From Anniella stebbinsi (taxonomy: Eukaryota; Chordata; Lepidosauria; Squamata; Anniellidae), in NCBI GenBank assembly GCA_029215795.1, contig JARDYH010000007.1:23323763-23387762 (forward strand): 64,000 bases of DNA, read 5' to 3'. A program made the translations under genes and the position numbers. Shown piece after piece: positions 11,786 through 21,567 of the stretch; positions within the stretch are counted from its first letter, which is position 1, and each line of letters starts with the position of its first letter. The notes under the pieces were generated by a model. It was not told the DNA's origin. It searched no databases and saw only the letters and a list, made by a program, of their open reading frames with translations.

Positions 11786-12560
11786 CTCTAAAAATGTCCA
11801 TGTGTTTAGCAACAAGGGTTGCAAGCCGGGGTTAATTCTTTTCACTTGGAGGTGCCTACAGCCCTCTTCTGCAACTAGGAACCCTGCCTTATCAGAGTTT
11901 AGAAAACATCCAAAGCAGAATTTCCATTCTGCCTCTCAAGGTCAAACATTGTGTTCAAGGAAAGCTGTTTGATACTAAGATGCTGAACAAGGCTTATAGG
12001 AGACTGCGTAGCCAAGTATTCAAGTACCTAAGGCTTGATCAGGCACGGGATGAACTCAGGACAGCTCCTTGTGCAAAGTCTCTCAAACAATGTCAGTTGC
12101 TTCAATGAACATCTGAGCAACCCGGGTACCTGAGCAATGAAACAGACCTTATCCAATTTTCCACATCTAGAGCAGTTTCCTCTATATCAAAATGACTCTG
12201 AATCAGAATTACAATCAAAGGCATCTGTAGTCCGGGACATGATAACTTCAGACGTATGAACAGCTTCTATGTCTGAATGCAAGAAGAGATGGAAATATCA
12301 AACTTCTGCCATCACAAAAGCACCACATGAATCACATGTAATTCCTGTGTCCCTTGCATTTTGCAATTTTCAAGCTGTTCCAAATATTTATGGCTTTTTA
12401 CAACCTTGCTTTCAAGGGCTAATCGTGTCTCAGAAGGTCAGGCAATGTATGGACATAAAGAGCAAGTGCCTGGCACAATGAGCTACTACTGGGAAAGTCA
12501 CACATCACCAAGATTCAGAAAGAGAAGTGAAGGGCTTAGATTTGTGCAAAGTGAAGTCCC
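10927..12560. other. Unique DNA with several microsatellites
   Basis: (GT)n at about 11025-11045, a short (CAC)n at 11709-11724, and compound (TG)n(AG)n at 11738-11785. Positions 11230-11390 resemble a degraded LINE or SINE 3' end in reverse orientation ('gccacccacaataaaat'). No gene recognised. Confidence 0.45.
11738..11785. repeat. Compound (TG)n(AG)n microsatellite
   Basis: An uninterrupted TG run followed immediately by AG dinucleotides. Confidence 0.95.
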
Positions 12561-12561
12561 C

Positions 12562-12691
12562 TGGATTTTAAGATGCTTTTAATTATGTATTGGTTTTTTA
12601 TTTGTTTTTAATATCTCAACTGTTTTGTGATTTTTGTGTTTTGTATTTGTTGTTGTTCCCTGCTTCGATCCAGAGGGAGAGGTAGGTTATA

Positions 12692-12732
<41 letters not shown>
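12562..12732 (+). mobile_element. L2-like 3' end with (AAT)n tail
   Basis: A T-rich stretch, then 'cctgcttcgatccagaggga', 'gaggtaggttata' and a long (AAT)n tail at 12690-12732. The layout matches other LINE 3' tails in the window. Too short to classify firmly. Confidence 0.5.
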
Positions 12733-12733
<1 letters not shown>

Positions 12734-13028
12734 CATGCTGCTGTTCAATGTCAGATCAGTAAAGAAAAAAAGTAAGATTTTTTGCAATCCAGGACTTCAT
12801 CTGGGATGGGCATGCTGATTTGGCATTTGGGATAGAAAACTGGTTAGATGAAAGAGTGGCAGTTCATCTATTCCATTTTGTGCTCTCCAGGTTTCTGGGT
12901 GCAGCAGCTCACAAGACCTGGCAGACAGGGAGATGGAATTACAATTATTTATAATAATTCCATCCCTCTATCTAGGAAGTCAGACAGTCCTCTAATAGGC
13001 ATCTATATAAGAATAAATTATTGTAACA
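12733..13028. other. Unique DNA, no gene seen
   Basis: No recognisable features before the hAT-like element starts at 13037. Confidence 0.4.
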
Positions 13029-13194
13029 CATATTACTAGGGGTGTGCACCGGATCAGTCCGATCCACGATCCGGACCCGATCCGGCCAAAATCGGATAAA
13101 ATTATCCGATTCCGATCCCCGCATCTGGATCGTCTGATCTCATCCGATCTGAAAGGACCTGATCTGGATCAGAAGAGATCGGAGGATCGGACCT

Positions 13195-13418
13195 CCTCCC
13201 CCCACTCGCGCTCCTTATCTGCCGGGGTCATCCGCTGCTGTCCGCTGGTCCCGTCTACTGAGAAACAGGCTTTGCGGCCTGCCTCTCAGTAGCGCGCCGG
13301 GTGATGACATCACCCAGTATGCTATTGAGAGGCAGGCTGCGAAGCCTGTTTCTCAGTAGAAGGGATCAGCGGACAGTAACGGATGTCCCCGGCAGGTAAG
13401 AAGCATGAGTGGGGGGGA
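13195..13418. repeat. 224-bp near-perfect palindrome
   Basis: The left arm (13195-13306) and right arm (13307-13418) are inverse copies with few mismatches. Matching blocks include TCTACTGAGAAACAGGCTT at the left versus its complement ending at 13360. Both arms include the GGCAGGTAAG or CTTA(C/T)CTGCC motif. The centre is GGTGATG|ACATCACC. Confidence 0.8.
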
Positions 13419-13634
13419 GTGCTTACCTGCTGGGGCCTTCCACTGTGGGCAGCAGTGGACAGCAGCGGACGTCCCTGGCAGGTAAAGAGTGTGAGTGGGG
13501 GGGGAGGGGGAGGGCCCCACTTACCTGCTGGGGCGCCCGCTTCTGTCCACTGCCGTCCACTGTTCCAATCTACTGAGCAACAGGCTTCATGGCCCAGTTC
13601 TCAGTAGACCTGGCGCTCTACTGAGAACTAGGCC

Positions 13635-14363
13635 GTGGGAAGTGAAATTTATAAAATTTTGTTAGATGGAGAAGAGAAGCAAAATTATTTGAAAGTATTA
13701 TGGGAAGAAGATTTAAAAGAACAAGTAAATTATCAAAGTTGGGGGAAAATATGGAATTTGCATGTTTTGAACACTATGTCAGTAAGAATAAAAGAAAACT
13801 ATTATAAAATAGCATGGAGGTGGTATTTAACACAGGTAAAATTAAACCAAATAGATAAGAAACATTCGAAGCTATGTTGGAGAGGTTGTCAAGAAATTGG
13901 AACGTATTTTCATATGTGGTATATTTGTAAACATGTACAAATTTTTTGGTTAAAAGTAATTGAAGAAGTAAAAAAGATAACAGATTTAAAGTTTGAGATA
14001 TGTCCTAGGATAGCTTTATTATCAATTTATGATACAGAAGAAGGAGAGCAAAATGTTAAAGATTTAATTATGAACTTAATGACAGCAGCAAGGTTAATAA
14101 TAGCCAGACAATGGAAAATGCAAGGCAACTACCAATTAGAAGATTGGTATAAAGAAGTGTGGAATATTGTTATAAACGATAAGTTAACAAGCAATGTTAA
14201 AGTTAAAAGAGGAATATTAAAGAAAAATGAATTTGGAAATATATGGGGATTATTTGTGGATAATGTATTAAAAAAGGGGAAGGGGTGTACACCGTCACAT
14301 GAATCTATGCAATTTTGGAAGAATGTTTTAAAAAAGAAAAAAAAATGTTATATAGAAATGTAG
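13635..14363 (+). pseudogene. L1 ORF2 C-terminal fragment
   Basis: An open frame of about 242 codons corresponding to the C-terminal end of the L1 ORF2 protein, downstream of the reverse transcriptase. Hallmarks visible are 'IKENYYKIAWRWYLTQVKL', the Cys/His motif region 'CWRGCQEIGTYFHMWYICK' (about residues 76-94), 'RIALLSIYD', and 'LIMNLMTAARLIIARQWK' (about residues 145-162). It opens with GTG at the truncation point and has no ATG of its own. It lacks endonuclease and RT, so it cannot retrotranspose. The usual CWRC spacing is altered to CWRGC. The frame is otherwise intact, which suggests recent insertion. Confidence 0.8.
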
Positions 14364-14483
14364 TAGCTGGTCCCAGGGTGGTGGGGTGCACTAGTTAGGT
14401 AAATTATGTTAGATTTATAATGTTAGTCATATGATTTATAAGTGATGTGTTTATGCTTTTTTCTTATATTAGTATATAAAAAT

Positions 14484-14514
<31 letters not shown>

Positions 14515-14522
14515 TTTAAAAA
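13635..14522 (+). mobile_element. 5'-truncated L1 LINE insertion
   Basis: Inserted between duplicated target sequence 'gagaactaggcc' (13623-13634) and 'gagaactagacc' (14523-14534), 11 of 12 matching. The left boundary is exactly where L1 coding sequence begins. The 3' side has a short UTR, then (TA)n at 14487-14514 and 'ttttaaaaa'. The L1 lies within the second palindrome of the host hAT-like element, so it is the younger insertion. Confidence 0.8.
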
Positions 14523-14881
14523 GAGAACTAGACCTCGAAGCCTATTTCTCAGTAGATTTGGAACAGCGGATGGAAGCGGGCGCCCTGGCAGGTAAGGCGC
14601 ATGAATGGGGGTGAGGGACAGGGAGGGGGAGTTAGGCCCCCACTCACCCGCCCCCATGTTTTCTGCATAGGCTTGCATTGGGGAAAAGCTTTCTTTCCCC
14701 TAATGCAAACCTATGGCAAAAACACCTAAAATGGCGTCCGATCTGAAAATCGGACTTCCGATTTTCGGATCTGGATCGGGTCCAATCTGACCCGGAAAGC
14801 CTTCGATCCAATTCGATCCAACACGCCAATCCCAGTTCCGATCTGATCCGGGGGGCCCAAGCACATCCTTACTTATTACTA

Positions 14882-15425
14882 GAGAACTACCAGATCAATT
14901 TTGCTCATTTTTTTTAAAAAAACTAAAGCTTGAGCAGCATAGATGTACAGAAAATTATGAAAAACTTCACAAAAAAGCTCATGGCTTGAGCTTTACTAGC
15001 AAAACAGGATGTTTATTTGCTCTGAGCCAAACTGTGTCCTATGGGTCTTTGGTTCAGTGCTGGTTTACTTGCTCCACACCCAATAGCAACTTTTCTGACC
15101 TCACCACATGTTTTCAACCTGAAACTTAAAGACATGATGAATGATCTTTTTTTAAAAAAAGAACATTTCTGTTCGTTTGTTTTCACCTTGGTTGGTTTAT
15201 GTATGTACCAGACAGATTTTGCTCATTTTGTTCTGCTTTCAGCTTTGAAAAAGCAGGATTCAGTGCCGATTTTGTATATCAGAATGATGAAGCTAATGTT
15301 TGTTTTGCTTTCTTCCATTGCTACAGCCAGTTTTTTTATGTACATCCAGTCATTCTCAGACTACTAGAACCCATGGCGACATGGGCTTTACACTAGTTTT
15401 GAATATTTTGAGCATGTTCACCAGA
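14882..15425. other. Unique DNA, no gene seen
   Basis: T-rich and A-rich with repeated 'ttgagc' words. The 108-codon frame at 15041-15367 has no recognisable domain. Confidence 0.4.
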
Positions 15426-15429
15426 GATC

Positions 15430-15700
15430 TCCAGGGCCACTTCTCCTCCAATGCCTTCCAGCTAAGGAAGGAATCCTCAAAGAGTGTAGCATTTGGTGGG
15501 TTGACTATCTGATAAGCCCCGATAGCTGCCAGAAGAGAGAGTGGCCAACATGGTTCTCTAGAGAGCCCGACCCAAATGCCCCATCTTTCAGATAACCTGC
15601 CCTTCAACTGTTTAGAGCTTTATAGGTAAGAAGAACCAGTATCTTGAATTGTGCTTGGAATTACATTTTCAGTCGCAATAGTTCATACAAGAACAATGTA
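15430..15700 (-). mobile_element. Degraded L2-like LINE fragment
   Basis: The plus strand contains 'agagctttataggtaagaag' and 'agtatcttgaattgtgcttg', matching the 'agggctttataggac...cactttgaattgtgcctgg' text of the better L2 copy at 20.57 kb. It is older and without an open frame. Confidence 0.45.
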
Positions 15701-17750
15701 ATAGGTCAACAAATCATACCAGAAAGCAATCTGAAGAATGCTTTTTTCACTAGTTGCAATTTCTGAACACCCATCGTCTCTGTAATCTATCCCTCATCTA
15801 TCATTCTGCATCCTATTAAATGCACATTCATACACATCATTACCCTCTTAGCACCAATGTACAGTTCTGCATCCTCAAACCAACATTCATCTTCCAATGG
15901 TCACCAGACGATCAGAACCCTTGGGTGCAATCCTTGGGTAGCTACATGAGAACTTCCAGTACCAGGCTGATTTGTTTGTATGTCAAAGGAATCAAGAGAA
16001 GAAGTTAAATGCTGTTTTTCCCCCCTGGAAGGGTAGTGTGAATTGCCCTTTATCCTATTTGAAAAGTAGATAAAAGAAAGGAAACCAAAATTACATCTCA
16101 CATGGAACTTCATAGGAGGAAACCACACATTATTATTATTACTATTATTATTATTATTATTATTATTATTTATTACACTTTATATACCGCCCCATAGCCG
16201 AAGCTCTCTGGGCGGTTTACAAAAATTGAAAAGCTTGAGCATTAAAAAGACTTTAGTATAGGCAATCTTTTCCAAATATATTTGCTTATCCAAATAATTG
16301 TTTCAATAATGAATCTGAGGTCCGCTTCAACCGAAGTTCAAAAGATAGTTTATTTATGCTGAAAACTGACCATGTGTTGCCCTTATTAGAAATATGATGA
16401 ACATCTTTTGTACCATTATGTTTTATGAAATGACCTTTGAAGTATCCGTGGCATTATTACAGAGGGTAATAGCCCTCATTCTATGCAGGCAGTTCTGAGA
16501 AATAAAGCAAAAGGTCAAGACAATTATCTGCAACTCAACAATCATTATCCATCTGCAAATACAAAAATAAAACAAAACAGAAAAAAACACAATGATTATG
16601 TATGCACTAGATATACAGGCATTACGGCCCATGAGAAAAAAATGAATAAATATCTGGGGTAATATGTATTTCAAAAGCAGATTTTCCTATGGATTGTGTA
16701 CAAATTTGCTTTGCTTCAAAATACAAAATATGTACTGTTGACCAGATTAGATGAGAAACTCAAAACTACAGTGTAGCGAAACCAGAAATGTTTTCTGCTA
16801 TTATTCCTTTTCTGGATACTTTTAAGACTTGAGTCGATGGAAATCCTTTCCATAAGGCCATCTCAAGTATAAAAATATAGGTCATAAAACTGCTGTCATC
16901 CAAATAAACCCTTTGGATCTTCTACACTTGAGTAGCCTGGTAACCTACGCCATAGGCATGGGATTGACATCACCACTAGAGACAAGAAGAACAAAATAAA
17001 GGGATTTATATACATGGGAACATAGCATTATTAAAATTATAGGATGGGAATGCTGTACAGTGGTCTTTCTCTGCCCTCATCTCCTCCTGATGCCTCTTGT
17101 TTTTCAGATGCTGAGTCTGTATCAGGAAACACTTGCTGAATCTCCCTCTCTTTGGACCTATGCACAGATTGCTTTTGGAACCTGACTTCCTGGAGGCGAG
17201 GCACAAATCTTAGTAAAACCTTTTAGTGCAGTAATTCCAGCAATAGCCATAAGCTTCTACAGCTTCAATAAAGATCTACAGTTAACAGATCACAATGGAG
17301 TTACTTGACAAGAATGAGTTCATGATCTTCACAACAAAAGACTTAACCAGCCCTGGGTTCAGCACACAGAATAAATCCCAAACAGTTCACAGTTCCATTT
17401 AAAGCAGGAAGGTTTCCAGGTTACCAATATGGTGTTTTCAGCAAAGTCTACTGTTGGCACTTCTAGTTTAAAGGCAGGGGAGTGGCTGCTATATAGATAT
17501 AGATATATATCACTATTAGACACTTGATCCTGACAGTGAAGCCTAGCTCTCAGACAGTTGCTGCACTTTACCGGATGCCTCTTTAGCTGACTCTCCCTCC
17601 TGCAGAGACCTCCTGCTGCTGCCCTGCTCCCATAGAAAACATCCCGGGTTAAGAAGCAGGAGCCTCCATCAAGGTCAGGTCTCCAAACTATGGAAGAGTA
17701 GCTATATCAGCACCCTGCTTCATTCATTCATGGAATATAATTGTTAGAGC
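15701..17750. other. Unique DNA with (TTA)n and a short L2 tail
   Basis: (TTA)n at 16131-16170 is followed by a reverse-oriented LINE 3' block at 16171-16225 ('taccgccccatagccgaagc'). A short (GATA/TATA) run lies at 17490-17510. No gene recognised. Confidence 0.45.
16131..16225 (-). mobile_element. L2-like 3' tail (reverse) with (TTA)n
   Basis: The (TTA)n is the tail and 'tatataccgccccatagccg aagctctctgggcggt' (two adjoining blocks) is the terminal 3' UTR motif on the minus strand. It is the same block seen at 4.12 kb. Confidence 0.6.
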
Positions 17751-17756
17751 TGAGCT

Positions 17757-18156
17757 CGGGGAGTATGAGAATTTCATTTTCGCTCGCAAAACACGCAAGT
17801 TCCCCCACTTCAAAGCTCCGAACATGAGCGTGAGGACGTGGCTGCCAAAAGTTGTGTAAAATGTTGGCAACGCGCTCACATCCATTTTTTTCCCAATTTG
17901 CAGTTCGATTTGTCCATGTTTCCTCTGTAGATTGAATCAGTCCCATTTTAGCCTATGGAGGGAAACTGCACAAATTTGGGGAGATTTGCGCAAATCTCCC
18001 ATTCGTTCGCTGCTCGATTGTGCAATTTGCCCATTCGCTCAAAGCGAGCAACAATTGCAAATGTGAACAAGAATCAGGCATGAGACGAGCGGCACCCACA
18101 TGATGATGTTCAGAGAATCCTGGCGATTTCAAACAGTGTTTGTTCACCCATCCCTA
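17757..18156 (-). mobile_element. hAT-like element (TAGGGATGGGTGAAC family), copy 1
   Basis: The right boundary reads 'gttcacccatcccta', the inverse of the 53.83 kb copy's start. Colinear blocks shared with that copy include 'gccaggat.ctc', 'gttcacatttg', 'aaatttccc', 'gagctttgaa' and 'aaaatgaaatt'. Inside is a perfect 22-bp palindrome at 17979-18000 (GGGAGATTTGCGCAAATCTC core). Several GC-rich 'cgctcg' words are present. The left end and TSD are unclear. Confidence 0.55.
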
Positions 18157-18930
18157 AGTTGAGGTGAAATTTCTACAAAAACATTTATCTGAAAAAATGT
18201 CTGGATTTTTTCTTTTTTTCCACTCCTCTGCACCCCACCCTGCCCTATCCCTGAAAAAAGAAGCCGAATATTGTGGTTGCCACAGGCAGCAAGAGCAACA
18301 GCCCAGGATACTTCTCCAGATTCCCTCTGTTATTTGTCTTACAACATTCAGTAGCCAATTCCTGCCTGGGACTGTTGGCCTACAGTTATTGCCACTTTCA
18401 TCTGTTCAGACTGCAAGTTTCCTAGGTTTTTAATTAGTATGCCCGACTCTGAATAAAACAGCATCCAGAAGCATCACCATGCCTTAGAGGATTAACTCTT
18501 CTTTTCCTTTACCCTTTTTGGATGTTAGTGTGATGCTCATTATAAAAGATGAGCCCAAGGCCCTCAAGGCCTAAAGATACACATCTCTACAACTTGGAGC
18601 TCTGCCTGAAGGCTCCACATTTGGAGCTCTGCCTGAAGGCTCCACACTCTTTGCTTAAATTCTGTGTTTTGCACATAAAGCAGGACCTCTTATCTGCTCC
18701 ATGAGGGTTTAATTAGCACTAAAATTATGTGTCTCCTTTGACAGTTGAGCCTGTCTCATGGATAAGCTGAAAGAGTGATGCACGAAGAAAAGGAAATTGA
18801 GCTGTGCTGAATATTCTCTTCCTAATTTTTTTTCCTTGAGTGACAGATTATTTGAATTTTTACTTCTTTTTTTAATCCAGTTGAAAAGTATTTCTGTGGC
18901 CATGGAAAATAGGTCTTGAGCATCTTCCCT
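18157..18930. other. Unique DNA with a 26-bp tandem duplication
   Basis: The unit 'ttggagctctgcctgaaggc' plus 'tccaca' occurs twice, exactly, at 18594-18619 and 18621-18646. Each unit is itself a small hairpin (tggagc / gctcca). No gene recognised. Confidence 0.6.
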
Positions 18931-18934
18931 GTAG

Positions 18935-19480
18935 CATACTTTTATGTACCTGAACACTGCTAACATGTCTCCCTCTCAGTCTTCTTTTCTTCAGACTGAA
19001 CATCTCAAATTCCTTCATAGGGCATGTCCTCATGTCCCTGTATCATCTCTGTTGCCCTCCTCTGAACCTGTTCTATCCTGTTGATGTCCTTCTGGAAATA
19101 TGGTGCCCAGAATCATACATAATACTCCAAGTGTGGTCTCACTAGTGCCGAGTAGAGAGGAATAAGGTCTTCACACAACATTGATACAATGCTGCTGCTT
19201 CTTTTTACCCCTGTTCCCTGCCCATCCCCTTTTCCTTGTGTGGCATGTCTTTTTTAGAATGTGAGCTTGAGGACAGGGATGGTCTTCTTTACTGGTCAAT
19301 TGTGAGCCGCTCTGGAAGCCTTTTTGGCTGAGGGGCAGGATTAAAAATAATATAAATAAAAAAATAAAAAATAGTGCAGCCCAGAAATGTGGCTATTTCA
19401 CACTGCTGACCCGTGTGCAGATTGCTATTAACCACCATGCCGAAATCCTTTCCCACTGTAGTGCTTCCAATCCATGAATC
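18935..19480 (-). mobile_element. CR1 LINE 3' fragment, interrupted
   Basis: Antisense CR1 text on the plus strand: 'aacatgtctccctctcagtc', 'gttgccctcctctgaacctg', 'ggtgcccagaatcatacata' and 'aagtgtggtctcactagtgc'. After an interruption it continues with 'tttcacactgctgacccgtg' and 'ccgaaatcctttcccactg'. The interruption is the retroelement tail at about 19180-19375. Confidence 0.7.
19180..19375 (+). mobile_element. Retroelement 3' tail nested in CR1
   Basis: Contains 'gaatgtgagcttgaggacag', 'gagccgctctggaagccttt', 'ttggctgaggggcaggatta' and an A-rich (ATAAA)n tail, then CR1 text resumes. It resembles a LINE or SINE 3' end common in squamates. Family not assigned. Confidence 0.5.
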
Positions 19481-19621
19481 CCCCATAATTCATAAATCCA
19501 AAGGTCTTCAAGTCTTGACATGCTCTAGATAGGAAAGAAAGAAATCCTTTATCTCTGCTCTCTACTTTCGCTATTACATCATCCCCACCTGCCTGTAATT
19601 AAAGGGAAAAGAAGGGGGGAT

Positions 19622-19622
<1 letters not shown>

Positions 19623-19662
<40 letters not shown>

Positions 19663-19684
19663 GTGTGTGTGTGTGTGTGTGTGT
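19623..19684. repeat. Compound (CT)n(GT)n microsatellite
   Basis: (CT)n at 19623-19658 continues directly into (GT)n to 19684. Confidence 0.95.
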
Positions 19685-20074
19685 AGGGCTTTTGGGGATG
19701 AGGGAGAGGGTCTTCTGGGTGATATTCACCATTCACTAGAACAGCTTCTTCCTCCCACCCCTCTCTTTCCCCTTTTTGCTGGTGCTGCATAAGCCAGAAG
19801 CAGCAACTGCATTAGCAGCCTTTCCACCATTTTGCTTAGCATCATTGTAGGGCATTATATCTGTGTGTAGGGGTTGGGGAGGCATTGGCAGCCACCACAA
19901 AGAAAAGGTGAAATCTATTCCGAGGAAAAAAAACTTTAAAATTCCCTTCTTTTTCAAGGGGATGGGGAAAAGAAAGAGGAAAAATCTCAGGAATTTCCCC
20001 AGAAAAGCATCTTTGGATGAATTTTGGTTCAACTCTAGATTTCTGCTTCTAAAAAGTAATGATTTCAGTTCACT

Positions 20075-20645
20075 TGCGATTATTGTTATTGTTATTATTT
20101 ATATCCTGCCTTTTCCCCAATACCGGACCTCAAGCCGCTTTACAAATTAAAACATGTGCAGTTAAAACAGATAGAGATATACAAAAAATTAAAATGTAAT
20201 TAAACGTGCTATAATATTAAAATATTGAAAACATTTTAAAACATTTAAAATATGATTTCTCTCTTAAAATCCCATATATAAACAACACATAAGCAGGGGT
20301 CTAAACTACTCCCCAAAGGCCTGCCAGAACAAAAAAGTTTCAGCCTGCCTCTGGAAGCACACCAGGGAGGAAGCCGGTCTAGCTTCCCTGGGAATGGAGT
20401 TCCAGAGCCCCGGGGCAGCCACTGAGAAGGCCCTCTCCAATGTTCCCACTAGGTGTGCCAGTGATGCTGGTGGGACTGAGAGAAGACCCCCTGAAGATCT
20501 CAGAGGACAAGCAGGCTTGTGAGGAAGAATTCAGTCTTTCAGATAATCTGGACCAGAGCCTTTATAGGGCTTTATAGGACATAACCAGCACTTTGAATTG
20601 TGCCTGGAAGCAGACTGGAAGCCAGTGGAGCTGTTTTAACAAGGG
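20075..20645 (-). mobile_element. L2-clade LINE 3' portion
   Basis: In reverse orientation this gives the C-terminal end of an L2-like reverse-transcriptase polyprotein. 'LHWLPV' text near 20620 is followed by 'MSYKAL', then 'RAFSVAAPGLWNS' near 20430 and an ...SLVCFQRQAETFLFWQAF-like end. After this comes a UTR ending in TTA/TTG-rich sequence at 20075-20100. The frame is decayed. The RAFSVAAP.LWNSLP signature is typical of L2-type LINEs. Confidence 0.7.
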
Positions 20646-20904
20646 AGTTAAAAAATAAGTAAGTAAATAAATAAATAGGCAACATTGTTATAATATTATT
20701 TATATTTTACAATATTCCTCTGATATGTGAAATGGCTCTTCCTTAGATTTGGCTGAAAAGCCAATGGGGTCAAACTGCCATTTGTAGGAATATGACTGAG
20801 CACATACATCACAATTCCCCCCGCCCCATCCCATGCAGTGCCATGGAATCTCGGTTGGCCCTGAATAGCTGGGCCCCAAGGCTGAGTACAAAGATGTTTC
20901 TGAC

Positions 20905-21559
20905 TAGGCATGTGTATCACATCGTTAAAATGTAAGATAACAGTACGTTAGGTTCGTTATCGTGCATATGTTTAACGATGTCGATACGATTGAAAAACCT
21001 ACGATAATCAACGGAGACGATAATTTGCGGGCGATTTTATCGTTTTATCGGACTGCCATATAAATATACCTATAACTTCTGTATTCTAAAAGTTAGAGGC
21101 TTAAAACTTGGTCACAGTGCTTATGGGGTATGCCTAAGTATGTGTATGAAATTTGAGATCGATCCCTCCAACCCTCGATTTTATATGAATTTATTAAAGA
21201 TCATTTCCGTTCTGACAGATCAGAATGACAGCTCACCATGTGCGTTCATTCAGACCTGTCAGAACGGAAATGATCTTTAAAAAAATCATATAAAATCGAG
21301 GGTTGGAGGGATCGATCTCAAATTTCATACACATATTTAGGCATACCCCATAAGCATTGTGACCAAGTTTCAAGCTTGTAACTTTGAAAATACATAAGTT
21401 ATAGGCATTTTTTCTTTAAAAACAGGGCTGCAAAAATATCATTTTTTCATGATAATTACCGTGAAGACAATACGATTCACCCACGATATGATGATTTTTT
21501 TGGGGGTCCCAACTGACGATAATGATAAACAACAATATTTTTTGGCGTGCACATCCCTA
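20905..21559. mobile_element. 655-bp palindromic hAT-like element with perfect 8-bp TSD
   Basis: It begins 'taggcatgtgtatcac' and ends 'cgtgcacatcccta'. The flanking TTTCTGAC is duplicated exactly (20897-20904 and 21560-21567). The whole element is one inverted repeat. The inner arms (about 21065-21228 and 21245-21410) are near-identical inverse copies sharing 'agatcatttccgttctgaca', 'tcgatccctccaaccctcga' and 'aaacttggtcacagtgc'. The outer arms are rich in ATCG/CGAT words. It has no coding capacity, so it must have moved by transposase supplied in trans. Confidence 0.85.
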
Positions 21560-21567
21560 TTTCTGAC

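Larger units (their letters stand above)
13037..14871. mobile_element. GATCC-ended palindromic hAT-like element, split by L1
   Basis: The left end is 'taggggtgtgcaccggatc' and the right end is its inverse form '...gcacatcctta'. The flanks are 8-bp near-duplicates, CATATTAC (13029-13036) and CTTATTAC (14872-14879). About 150 bp at each end is packed with GATCC, GATCCG and ATCGGA motifs. The interior has two large palindromes. One spans about 13195-13418 and is centred on GGTGATGACATCACC. The second, centred near 13610, originally continued into 14523-14610 before an L1 inserted. 8-bp TSDs and TAGGG(R)TG ends are typical of the hAT superfamily. No transposase remains. Confidence 0.7.
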
